From DATEDA01 sp963744255 (lineage in GTDB: Bacteria > Pseudomonadota > Gammaproteobacteria > Burkholderiales > SG8-39): a stretch of 64,000 nucleotides of DNA. How positions within the stretch are numbered: position 1 is the stretch's first letter; each line of letters opens with the position of its first letter. Positions 52,130 to 61,922 of the stretch are shown piece after piece. The notes below the pieces were generated by a model. That model was not told where the DNA came from, searched no databases, and saw nothing but the letters and a program-made list of their open reading frames with translations. The stretch covers positions 25,341 to 89,340 of the forward strand of contig CAVUSZ010000037.1 of the NCBI GenBank assembly GCA_963744255.1. Reading direction: 5' to 3'. The position numbers and the translations under genes are program-made.

Positions 52130-52789
52130 CCAGCGCGCGACGGCGAGCCGCTGGCGCTCGCCCGCGGACCAGTTGTACTCGTACTCCCCGAGCGCCGCGA
52201 GCCGGTCGACGCACGCGAGCGCCACGTCGCGCGCGGCGGCGAGGTATTCGAAGGAGAGCGCCGGCACCGCGGCCGAGAGCCCGGCGAGCGCCGCCGCCTC
52301 GGAACCTTCCACGTCGAGCTTCACGAAGTCGGGCCGGCCGTGCGCTGCGATCAGCGCATCGAGCGTCGTGACCGGGACGCGTGCGCCCGGCGACCACGAC
52401 ACGCCGCGAAACGACGGGTCGGCGCCGACGCGCCGGGCCCAGTCTGCCGACGTCGTCGTAACGGTGGGCGTGCGCTCCGACACGAGGAGGCGTGCCTCGC
52501 CCGGCGCGGCGCCGACCGCCGCGGCGACGATGACGACCTGCGGGTCGCGCCCCCAGAGCGCTTCGAGGAGGCGCACGAAGTCGCGCTGCGGCTCGACGGC
52601 GACGACGCGCGCGCCGAGGCTGCGAAACGCGCGGACCCGGTTGCCGGCGTGCGCGCCGATGTCGAACGCGAGCGCGCCGGGCTGGAGGAATGGCGCGTAG
52701 AGCCGCGCGAGTCGCCGCGCGCGGAACGGGATGCCGTGGTAGAGCGCGAGCGAGCGGGCCAGTCCCGCGGCACGGGCGAGCTTGCTCAT
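52049..52789 (-). CDS. FkbM-family methyltransferase
   Basis: A 246-residue SAM-dependent methyltransferase. Motif I is LAFDIGAHAGNRVRAFRSLGA near residue 42, then VVAVEPQRDFVRLLEALWG, and the FkbM-diagnostic PDFVKLDVEGSEAAAL near 154. The ATG at 52789 is preferred; an upstream GTG at 52834 adds 15 non-conserved residues. Its 3' end overlaps the sulfatase-like gene on the other strand. FkbM enzymes often methylate sugar hydroxyls of exported glycans. Confidence 0.82.
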   Translation of the reverse strand: MSKLARAAGLARSLALYHGIPFRARRLARLYAPFLQPGALAFDIGAHAGNRVRAFRSLGARVVAVEPQRDFVRLLEALWGRDPQVVIVAAAVGAAPGEARLLVSERTPTVTTTSADWARRVGADPSFRGVSWSPGARVPVTTLDALIAAHGRPDFVKLDVEGSEAAALAGLSAAVPALSFEYLAAARDVALACVDRLAALGEYEYNWSAGERQRLAVARWLEPAAIRAAIRGVADGSGDVYARLEV

Positions 52790-52886
52790 TTTCGGCGCCA
52801 AGACGTCAACACCGCCAGGCGCGCACAGTAGCACGCGGCGCGCGGCGACACGGTGGTGATGTCCCGGCGGGGGACCTAGCAGGCGG

Positions 52887-53309
52887 TCATTCGTCGTTCG
52901 GCCGGTCGGTGACGTAGACCGTCCCGGTGAACGTCGATACCAGCGCGCCGTCCTGGCGCGTCACGTCGATGCGGTAGACGCCGAGCTTGCGAGTGCGCGA
53001 AGCCTCGACCGCGGTCGCGGTCAGCGTGTCGCCGGGCTTCACGGCCACCTGATAGGTGATGTGCGCGTCGATCGCGGCGGCGATCACGCCGTGCGAGTTC
53101 GAGGCGAGCCCGAACGCGGCGTCGGCGAGGGCGAACGTCACGCCGCCGTGGCAGGTGCCGTTGAAGTTCAGGTGATGGTCGCGGACCGCGAGGGAGACCG
53201 CGGCGCGCCCGGGCCCGCCGTCCACGCACTCGATGCCGAGCAGGCGCATGAGCGGATCGCGCGCGGCGAGGCGCTCGACTCTTGCGGCAGCGGTGCGGTC
53301 TGCGTCCAT
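52887..53309 (-). CDS. PaaI-type hot-dog thioesterase
   Basis: A 140-residue protein with the PaaI signature: DHHLNFNGTCHGGVTFALADAAFGLASNS near residue 44-71, including the active-site Asn/His-Gly-Gly and Asp. It ends TGTVYVTDRP. It would hydrolyse aberrant aryl- or acyl-CoA esters. One nucleotide separates it from the class II aldolase gene, so both are in one transcript. Confidence 0.85.
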   Translation of the reverse strand: MDADRTAAARVERLAARDPLMRLLGIECVDGGPGRAAVSLAVRDHHLNFNGTCHGGVTFALADAAFGLASNSHGVIAAAIDAHITYQVAVKPGDTLTATAVEASRTRKLGVYRIDVTRQDGALVSTFTGTVYVTDRPNDE

Positions 53310-53310
53310 C

Positions 53311-54123
53311 TCAGTCGCGATACGACGGATCCACGCGGTCGAGCATCCGCAGCAACGCCGGCCATTCGAGCATGCCGTAGCCGCTGCCCGACTGCTGCGC
53401 GTCGCGCTTGAGATGCGGGTTCGTGTCGCCCTCGTTGTCGAGCGTGATCTCCGCGCCGGAGAGCGCTTCCGCGGTGCTCTCGATCACGTCGTCCGGCGCC
53501 CGGTGCAGCGGTCGGTTGCAGGCGAGAACGTCGACCTGGATCCGGCAGGCGTTCTCGAGCCAGTAGATGAGGTTGAACGCCTGCGGGATGCTCGGGCCGC
53601 AGGCGAGGAGGCCATGGTTGTGCAGGATCATCGCGTTCCGACGCCCGAGGTCGCGCACGAGGCGCTCCTTCTCGCCGCGGTTGAACGCCGGCCCCTCGTA
53701 GTCGTGATACGCGAGCTGGCCGTGGAAGCGCATCGCGGTCTGCGAGAGCGGCAGCAGGCCTTCGGCCATCGCGCTCACTGCGATGCCGGCGCGGGTGTGG
53801 GTGTGGATCACGCACTCGACGTCCGCGCGCGCTTCGTGGACGGCGCTGTGGATGATGTAGCCGGCCGCATTCACCGAGTAGTCGAGCCCGTCCGGCTTCG
53901 CGATCACGTTGCCCGCCAGGTCGACCTTGATCAGGCTGGAAGCGGTGATCTCCTCGTACAGCATGCCGTAGGCGTTGATGAGGATGTGATGCTCCGGCCC
54001 GGGGATGCGCGCGGTGATGTGGTTGTAGACGAGATCGGTCATGCCGTACCGCGCGACGAGGCGATAGCAGGCCGCGAGGTTCACGCGCATGTCCCATTCC
54101 TCGGGGCTCACGCGATCGCGCAT
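53311..54123 (-). CDS. class II aldolase/adducin family protein
   Basis: A 270-residue metal-dependent aldolase-fold protein. Zinc-binding His pair in VIHTHTRAG near residue 107 and third His in MILHNHGLLACG near 168; catalytic Glu is in the YNHITAR-following NAYGMLYEEITASSLIKVD region. The ATG at 54123 starts the conserved part; an in-frame ATG at 54249 adds basic low-complexity residues. The substrate is unknown; related proteins decarboxylate or retro-aldol cleave small hydroxyacids. Confidence 0.8.
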   Translation of the reverse strand: MRDRVSPEEWDMRVNLAACYRLVARYGMTDLVYNHITARIPGPEHHILINAYGMLYEEITASSLIKVDLAGNVIAKPDGLDYSVNAAGYIIHSAVHEARADVECVIHTHTRAGIAVSAMAEGLLPLSQTAMRFHGQLAYHDYEGPAFNRGEKERLVRDLGRRNAMILHNHGLLACGPSIPQAFNLIYWLENACRIQVDVLACNRPLHRAPDDVIESTAEALSGAEITLDNEGDTNPHLKRDAQQSGSGYGMLEWPALLRMLDRVDPSYRD

Positions 54124-54253
54124 CGAGGGTGTGCGGAGCGGCAGCACGCTGGAGCGAAACCGATGCGAGGCATCGCCGTCCTGACCTCGGGGAGGACGAG
54201 GGGGCGCCGCGGAGCGGCTTTGCCCCCTCGTATCGTGCCGACTAGCCATGGTC

Positions 54254-54937
54254 TCAGTCTCCGTCGTCGTCGAAGCCTTCGAATCTCGTGAAGCCCGTCA
54301 CCGGCTCCCGCTCGGTGGCGAGCCGGTTCTCGATCGCGTCCGGATCGGCGTAGCCAAGCGCCATCCCGCACACGACCTGCTCGTTTTCCGGCAGCCCCAG
54401 GACTTCGGCGATCTGCCGCGGGAATTCCATCCACGCGGCTTGCGGGCACGTGTCGAGACCGCGGGCGCGCGCGGCGATCATCACGTTCTCGAGGAACATG
54501 CCGTAGTCGAGCCAGCTGCCGGTCTCGAGCTCGCGGTCGATCGTGAACACGAGCCCCACCGGCGCGTCGAAAAAGAGATAGTTGCGCCGGTGCTGGGCGT
54601 GCATCCTCTCCTTCTCCGCGCGGCCGATGCCGAGCAGGCCGTACAGGTCCCAGCCGATCTTGCGGCGCCGCGCGAGATACGGCTCGAACCACTTGGTCGG
54701 GTAATAGTGGAACTCGCGCGTCGACTCTCCGGCGTCGTACGCGGCGGCGATCGCGCGCGTGAGCCGCTCCTTCGGTTTCCCGGCGAGGACGTACGCCCGC
54801 CACGGCTGCGTGTTCGTGCCGCTCGGGGCGCGGCTCGCGACCGCGAGGATCTGCTCGACCGTTGCGCGAGCGACCGGCCGCGGCAGGAAGGCGCGCACCG
54901 AGCGCCGCGTCGTGATCGCGCGGTCGACGGCCGCCAC
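54254..54937 (-). CDS. nitroreductase family protein
   Basis: A 227-residue FMN-dependent nitroreductase, with RSVRAFLPRPVARATVEQILAVASRAPSGTNTQPWRAYVL in the first 50 residues (FMN-binding Arg and Ser-Gly-x-Asn) and CPQAAWMEFPRQIAEVLGLPENEQVVCGMALGYAD near the end. The GTG at 54937 is a plausible start. However, the frame is open upstream into the C-terminal region of MeaB, giving an apparent in-frame fusion. No substrate is evident. Confidence 0.75.
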   Translation of the reverse strand: MAAVDRAITTRRSVRAFLPRPVARATVEQILAVASRAPSGTNTQPWRAYVLAGKPKERLTRAIAAAYDAGESTREFHYYPTKWFEPYLARRRKIGWDLYGLLGIGRAEKERMHAQHRRNYLFFDAPVGLVFTIDRELETGSWLDYGMFLENVMIAARARGLDTCPQAAWMEFPRQIAEVLGLPENEQVVCGMALGYADPDAIENRLATEREPVTGFTRFEGFDDDGD

Positions 54938-55731
54938 GTCGTCGATCGTCGCCGGCGCCTGCGCCCGGAGCCGTCGGCCCCGCCCGGCGGACGCCGCGTG
55001 CGCTTCGACCTCATCGGCGAGCGCTGCGACGCCCTCGCCAGTGGTCGCGGTCGTGCGCACCACCGCAACCTCCCGCCGCCGTGCCGCCGCAGCCGCAGCA
55101 TCTCGCGCAAGGTACGCTCGGTATCGGGCGCGAGCGGCGAGTCGCCGCGGTTCACGACCAGGATGTCCGCGATCTCGAGGACGCCGGCCTTGATCGCCTG
55201 GATATCGTCGCCGAGGCCGGGCGCGCAGACCACGATGCGCGTGTCGGCGAGCTCGCGGATCTCGACTTCCGACTGGCCGGTGCCGACGGTCTCGACGAGG
55301 ATCGGGTCGAAGCCGGCGGCGTCGAGCACGTCGACGATCCGGCCGGTCGCCCGGGACACGCCGCCCAGATGCCCGCGCGATGCGACCGAGCGGATGAAGA
55401 CCCGGTCGTCGTCGGCGTGCCTGCCCATGCGCACCCGGTCGCCGAGCACGGCGCCGCCGCTGATCGGGCTCGACGGGTCGACGGCGACGACGCCCACGCG
55501 CTTTCCGCGCTTCAGGAACTCCCCGATCAGGGCGTCGATGAGCGTCGACTTGCCCACGCCCGGGGTGCCGGTGATCCCGGCGACGTGGGCGCGGCCGACG
55601 TGTGTCGCGAGCGCGTCACGCAGGCCTGCGCCCGCTGCCGATTCGCTCTCGACCGCGGTGATCGCGCGCGCGATCGAGCGCCGATCGCCCGCCACGATCG
55701 GCGCGACGAGCGGGTGCGCGGCCGCGTTCAT
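54938..55731 (-). CDS. MeaB-type cobalamin-enzyme chaperone GTPase (frameshifted C-terminus)
   Basis: G3E-family GTPase that loads and repairs the cobalamin of acyl-CoA mutases. The P-loop is GTPGVGKST near residue 55; switch regions DRVRMGRHADDDRVFIRSVASRG near 100 and ETVGTGQSEVEI near 145, and the base-recognition VVNRGD near 187 (an NKAD-like position). Near 55072-55074 an extra base in a CCC run (GGG on the coding strand) changes the frame; the true continuation VAVVRTTATTGEGVAALADEVEAH runs into the nitroreductase frame. The usual C-terminal dimerisation arm is short or missing. Start ATG overlaps the thioesterase stop (ATGA). Confidence 0.8.
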
Positions 55732-56144
55732 GCGATCGCCGCTGCCATCCGCGCGGCGACGTCGTCGGGGAATGGCACTGCCCGCCGCGCGTCGGTGTCG
55801 AGATGCGCCGCCGTGATCGTGGTCGAGGCGACTTCCTCGCCGGTATCGACGTCGTACATCCGGTGCGTGAAGCGCACCACCTTCGGCTTCACCTCCTCCA
55901 GCTCGGAGGCGATCCGGATCAGGGCACCCCCCATGAGCTCGCGCTTGTAGTAGGTGTGCTGCTCGAGCGCCGCCATCCCGCGGTGGTTGTCGCGCAGGAA
56001 CGAGCCGGTGAGGCCGAAGTTCGCAAGCAGCTGCCAGCTTGCCTCGTCGAAACGGGCGATGTAGAACTGCACGTTCATGTGGCCCACGTGATCGAGCTGC
56101 CACGGATAGACCGTGCCGCGGGCGGTCTCGAACTGCCTGCCCAT
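55728..56144 (-). CDS. acyl-CoA thioesterase (4HBT type)
   Basis: A 138-residue hot-dog thioesterase with the catalytic-Asp motif YPWQLDHVGHMNVQFYIARFDEASW near residue 13-37 and YDVDTGEEVASTT near 99. Its ATG is 2 nt from the mutase stop, and its own stop overlaps the MeaB start, so it is part of the mutase transcript. It could release the acid from a mutase product or clear dead-end thioesters. Confidence 0.83.
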   Translation of the reverse strand: MGRQFETARGTVYPWQLDHVGHMNVQFYIARFDEASWQLLANFGLTGSFLRDNHRGMAALEQHTYYKRELMGGALIRIASELEEVKPKVVRFTHRMYDVDTGEEVASTTITAAHLDTDARRAVPFPDDVAARMAAAIA

Positions 56145-56146
56145 GT

Positions 56147-57821
<1,675 letters not shown>

Positions 57822-57831
57822 GGTCAGCTCC

Positions 57832-58224
57832 TCACGCGGCGGCCCGCGCCGCGCGCGCTTTCACCGCCGCTTCGCGGACGAACTGCGCGATCTCTTCCAG
57901 CGACGCGCCGGGGTGGAACACCCTGGCCACGCCGCTCGCGAGCAGCGCGCGCTCGTCCTCGTCGGGCACGATCCCGCCGACGATGACCGCGACCTCGCTC
58001 AGGCCCGCGGCGCGCAGCGCAGCCATGAGCTTCGGCACGATCAGATGATCGGTCGCGAGCGACGAGATGCCGATCACGTCCACGTCCTCTTCCATCGCCA
58101 GCTTGACGACCGAAGGGAGCTCCTGCCACGGCGGGGTGTAGATGACTTCCATTCCGGCGTCGCGCAGATAGGCCGCGACGACCCGGCTGCCGCGGTCGTG
58201 GCCGTCGAAGCCGATCTTGGTCAC
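57832..58224 (-). CDS. cobalamin-binding small subunit of acyl-CoA mutase
   Basis: A 130-residue B12-binding domain. The lower-axial ligand motif D-x-H-x2-G is DGHDRG (residues 7-12, His9), with IGISSLATDH near 51 and VIVGGIVPDEDE near 83 for the nucleotide tail. It precedes the large-subunit gene by 10 nt on the same strand. HcmB/IcmB-like size. No reason to doubt it is intact. Confidence 0.9.
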   Translation of the reverse strand: MTKIGFDGHDRGSRVVAAYLRDAGMEVIYTPPWQELPSVVKLAMEEDVDVIGISSLATDHLIVPKLMAALRAAGLSEVAVIVGGIVPDEDERALLASGVARVFHPGASLEEIAQFVREAAVKARAARAAA

Positions 58225-58251
58225 GAGGACCTTCGGGCGGATGATCGGCGC

Positions 58252-58840
58252 TCATGAGGGTTGGAGTTGGTCGCGCAGGAGTCCCACGAAGCGCCGCGCG
58301 ATGGCGCGCGGACTGTCCCTGCCGGGGTGGAACCAAGTCTGCGACCAGTTGAGCGCGCCGAGCAGCATGAGCCGCAGGCTGCGCCGGTCGGTTCCGCGCG
58401 CGAGCGGCAGGGCCTGCACGAGCTCGACGAACAGCCGCTCGTAGTCGTCGCGCAGCTCGACCAGCTCGCCCTCGACCGAAGGCGCGTCCGACGGCCGCAC
58501 GCGGATCACGACCTGCGCGTAGTCGCTCTCCTGCAGCAGCGCCTCGAGATGCGCGATCGCCGCCGCCTCGAGCCGCTCCCACGGACCGCGCTTCCCGGCG
58601 ATCGCCGCGCCCACCGCCTCGGAGATCCGCCGCACGCCCTCGGCGTACACCGCGGCGAGCAGCGCTTCCTTGGTCGCGAAGTGGTAGTAGAGCGAGCCCG
58701 GCAGCATGTCCACCGCGCGCGACGATGTCGCGCACCGAGGTGCCGTGGAACCCTCGCGCGCGGAAGAGCCGCGCCGCCTCATCGAGGATCAGCGGCAGGC
58801 GGTTGTCGGCGCGCGGCGCGCGGACGGGGCGGGCGGGCAT
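58252..58840 (-). CDS. TetR-family regulator of the mutase operon (frameshifted)
   Basis: The N-terminal HTH is read from an ATG at 58840: NRLPLILDEAARLFRARGFHGTSVRDIVA. At about 58724 a two-base loss in a GCGCGC run shifts the frame; the rest AVDMLPGSLYYHFATKEALLAAVYAEG continues to 58252, giving about 197 residues. It is first on the mutase strand and probably represses the operon through the operator at 58851-58864, 10 nt upstream of its start codon. Confidence 0.75.
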
Positions 58841-58850
58841 GGCTGAAAAC

Positions 58851-58864
58851 CAAACGAGTGTTTG
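58851..58864. promoter_or_regulatory. TetR-type operator palindrome
   Basis: CAAAC-GAGT-GTTTG forms a perfect 5-bp inverted repeat around a 4-nt spacer, 10 bases upstream of the tetR-like ATG at 58840 and in its leader. Sites of the pattern CAAACNNNNGTTTG are usual for FadR/PsrA-like TetR autoregulators. Binding is not proven. Confidence 0.6.
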
Positions 58865-59269
58865 TTTTTCTACCACGCCCATAGGAGCGCCGTCAACTCT
58901 GGCGTCGGGCCCCGCCGCGGAGCACGCAGCCCGTTGCCTGGGGGGTTGGCGCAGGGGCGGGCACGCGCACAGTTGGCCCAAGCGAGCCATGGGAAGACCG
59001 ACCGGGCCGTAGCGCAGGCGGGAATCGACACGACGGCTCAACGACCGCTTGCGTTAAGGGTTGTCCGACGCCTGCGTTCGAGACGGGCCAAGCCCGACAC
59101 GTTCTCGTGTTCGGGCAGGCATCGGACAACCCTTAACGCTACCGGACATTGCCGCCAATTGGGGCCAGGGGGAAACTCGACCTATTCGCGCGGCCGGGCA
59201 CGCGGGATTGGTGTCGTTGTGCCGGGCGGCAGTTGCAGCGAAAATGGGCGCCACGCTCGGAGATCTGCG
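58865..59269. other. intergenic region containing a large hairpin
   Basis: About 400 bp between the divergent TetR and hydrolase genes; it holds the nested inverted repeat at 59051-59139 and no supported gene. Confidence 0.5.
59051..59139. repeat. 25-bp inverted repeat with inner hairpin
   Basis: Arms 59051-59075 (starting GCGTTAAGGGTTGTCCG) and 59115-59139 (ending CGGACAACCCTTAACGC) are complementary at 24 of 25 positions. The 39-nt centre contains a second hairpin CCCGACACG/CGTGTTCGGG with one bulged base. The whole can fold into a long stem with an inner stem-loop. Confidence 0.75.
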
Positions 59270-60534
59270 ATGCAAGCCGACGATCGCGACCGCATCATCG
59301 AGTTGAACGGCTTCACGTTCGATGCGCGGAACTGCGAGCTTTCCGATTCTGCGGGCGCGAGGGTTGCGCTGCGTGCGCAGACGCTGGCGGTGCTGCAATG
59401 CCTGGTGCGTAGCGCCAACCGAGTCGTAAGCAAGGACGAGCTGATGCGCGTCGTGTGGCCCGGCGTCGTCGTTACGGACGACAGCCTGGTCCAATGCATC
59501 AAGGAACTGCGCCGTGCGCTCGCTGACGACAGTCACAGCCTCATCGAGACCGAACCGAAACGCGGTTATCGGCTCGTGACAGGTATACGGGCGACCGCGT
59601 CCGGGACAGCGACACAGCCCGCGATCCCTTTCCAGCAGGACATTCGCTTCGCGACCAGCGCGGACGGCATTCACATCGCCTACGCCACCAGCGGGGCCGG
59701 CCCGGCATTGGTGCGCGCGGCCCATTGGATGACGCACCTCGAGTGGGACTGGCAGAGCACGGTCTATGGCCCGATTGATCCAGGGTTTGTCGCGGCGTTA
59801 CCGTCTGGTGCGCTATGACGGGCGCGGTTGCGGGCTGTCCGACCGCGGCGTGGCGATCGGCACGCTCGACGACGAGGTGCACGATCTCGAAGCGGTGGCC
59901 GATGCCGCCGGGCTCGGGCGTTTCGCGCTAGTCGGTCGCTCACAAGGGGGGGCGATCGCGATCCGCTATGCCGCGAAGCATCCTGAGCGTGTCAGTCATC
60001 TCGTCATCGTAGGCGGCTACGCACGGGGCGCGCTCAAGCGCGGTGCCGCTTCGACAGCCTTTGAACAGGTGGTCGCCACGATGAGCCTGCTCCAACTCGG
60101 CTGGGGACGCGACAACCCGGCCTTTCGGCAGATGTTCACGTCGTTCATATTTCCCGGGGCAAGCGCGGAGCAAATTGCCTCGTTCAACCACATGCAAAGC
60201 GTTGCGGCCTCGCCTGAGGACGCTGCCACACTCCATAGAATGATGGCCGAATACGACGCAGCTTCCCGACCTGCCGCACGTGCAATGTCCGACGCTCGTG
60301 CTGCATAGCCCGCATGACAACGTTGCGCCGTTCGAGGAGGGTCGCCTGATTGCGGCGGCCATCCCCGGCGCTCGTTTCGAGCCCTTCGAGAGCCCGAACC
60401 ACACGCCACTGCCGGGCGAGCCGGCGTTCTTCCATGTGATGCGGCTGATCGACGAGTTCCTGCTCGGGAGCGCGACTGGTCATGCAGCCGACCCAAGCGC
60501 TCGGCCAGCGTTGCGCGTCGTCACGCCACGCTAG
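59270..60534 (+). pseudogene. winged-helix regulator fused to alpha/beta hydrolase (two frameshifts)
   Basis: The N-terminal ~105 residues are a CadC/OmpR-type winged helix: LAVLQCLVRSANRVVSKDELMRVVWPGVVVTDDSLVQCIKELRRALAD and PKRGYRLVTG. An alpha/beta hydrolase follows, starting DIRFATSADGIHIAYATSGAGPAL. Near 59770 the frame changes (true YRLVRYDGRGCGLSD, nucleophile GRSQGG), and near 60262 again (LPHVQCPTLVLHSPHDNVAPF, then catalytic-His region PNHTPLP), to a stop at 60532-60534. Similar one-component wHTH-hydrolase fusions occur in soil bacteria. Function unknown. Confidence 0.72.
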
Positions 60535-60678
60535 CCAAGCCGCTCGACGGCGTCGGGTTCGGAAATTTTTCGGCGCGATATCGGGGGTGTTTCAGGATAT
60601 TGACGCGCGAGTCCTCTATCGTGGCGACACGGTGCTCCACGAGCATCGCAGTTTCGATCACCAGCGATGGAGGCTCGC

Positions 60679-61596
60679 ATGTCACCGCTACCCTGGTTCA
60701 AGACGCTGGCTGCCGCCGCCTGCCTCGCGGCGCTCGCCGGCTGCCAGACGCCTCCCGCATCGACAACGGGAGTCAAGTACATGGATGTCAACGGGGCGCG
60801 GCTGCCATATCTCGAACAAGGCTCGGGCGCGGCGGTCATTCTCGTGCACGGCGCGGTCAGCGACCTCCGCACCTGGAACCCGCACCGCGAAGCCCTTGCC
60901 AACAGCCACTACCGCGCGATCTCGTACACGCAGCGCTACTTCGGCACCGAGCCATGGGGCACAAGCTGGCCGGCGTTCGGTGTGCAAACCCACTCCGATG
61001 ACCTCGTCGCGTTCATCCGCGGACTGAACGCCGGGCCGGTGCATCTGGTCGGGTGGTCCTACTCGGGGCAAACCGTACTCAACGTGGCGCTCAAGCACCC
61101 GGAACTTGTCAGGAGCGCGTTCGTGTTCGAACCCGCTCACACGACCTTCATTACGGACGCCGCTGATGAGAAGGCCCTCGGCGACGACGCCGGCCCGCTG
61201 TTCGGCCCCGTGGCGGAAGCGGTCAACACCGGCGATAACAGCGCCGCAGTTCGGCACTTGATCGACGGCGTCGGCGAGCGCAACGGCTATTTCGATGGGC
61301 TGCCCGCAAGCGCGAAGACCGTAATGCTCGACAGCGCGCGCACGATGCCGCTGCTGATCAATCAGGCGCCGCCACCGCCGATCACCTGCGCACAGCTCGG
61401 TCAGATCAAGCCGCCAGTGGCGCTGGTGCGCGGCAGCGATGTGCGTCCGTTTTTCAGAGTCGTTGCGGACGCCGCCGCGCGCTGTATGCCGCGGCACCAG
61501 TACATCGTCGTGCCAAGGCAGAAGCATATGTGGCCTGGCGAAGATGTCGAAGGCTTCAACGCGACATTGGTCGGCTTCCTGAAGGGGCGAGAATGA
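60679..61596 (+). CDS. lipoprotein alpha/beta hydrolase
   Basis: A 305-residue hydrolase with a lipoprotein signal ending at LAALAGC. Nucleophile elbow GWSYSG near residue 120, oxyanion HGAVSDLRTW near 52, and a C-terminal acid/His region (RGSDVRPF, RQKHMWPGE). The ATG at 60679 has GGAGG 5 nt upstream and is preferred to the ATG at 60667. It lies 145 nt after the winged-helix fusion gene; both hydrolases may share a regulator. Esterase or haloalkane-type activity cannot be distinguished. Confidence 0.8.
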   Translation: MSPLPWFKTLAAAACLAALAGCQTPPASTTGVKYMDVNGARLPYLEQGSGAAVILVHGAVSDLRTWNPHREALANSHYRAISYTQRYFGTEPWGTSWPAFGVQTHSDDLVAFIRGLNAGPVHLVGWSYSGQTVLNVALKHPELVRSAFVFEPAHTTFITDAADEKALGDDAGPLFGPVAEAVNTGDNSAAVRHLIDGVGERNGYFDGLPASAKTVMLDSARTMPLLINQAPPPPITCAQLGQIKPPVALVRGSDVRPFFRVVADAAARCMPRHQYIVVPRQKHMWPGEDVEGFNATLVGFLKGRE

Positions 61597-61922
61597 CAGA
61601 TGCTATACGCGGCTGTCGCGCTGCGCGCACAAGCGTCTGTTCGTTCAAAACGTTTCAGCGGCTGCTTTGCAACGAATTTCGCGCGCACTGCGAACGTCCG
61701 CAGTTGGCCGTGGGGGACATTGCCGAATGTCTGCTTCCCTCTCGCACGACCGGCAGAAAAAGGGGCGGATGCGGCCATCTAGGCGCCGTCGGAAGCACGT
61801 ATCCCCCGTAGGCGTTCCTCGACGGGTAGCCGCCTCCGCAGCGCGCTCCTGCTTGTGGACCATCACCGCGATTGCGACTAGGATGCGCGCATCGCATTCG
61901 ATCACCTGAGAAGGAGGGTCCA
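61597..61922. other. intergenic region before the sugar ABC transporter
   Basis: About 325 bp with no supported gene. An RBS-like GAAGGAGGG precedes the binding-protein ATG at 61923. Confidence 0.5.

Noticed and set aside
59051..59139. Integron attC site
   Set aside because: The arms begin GTTAAGG and end CCTTAAC, opposite to the RYYYAAC...GTTRRRY orientation of attC, and no integrase or cassette array is near.
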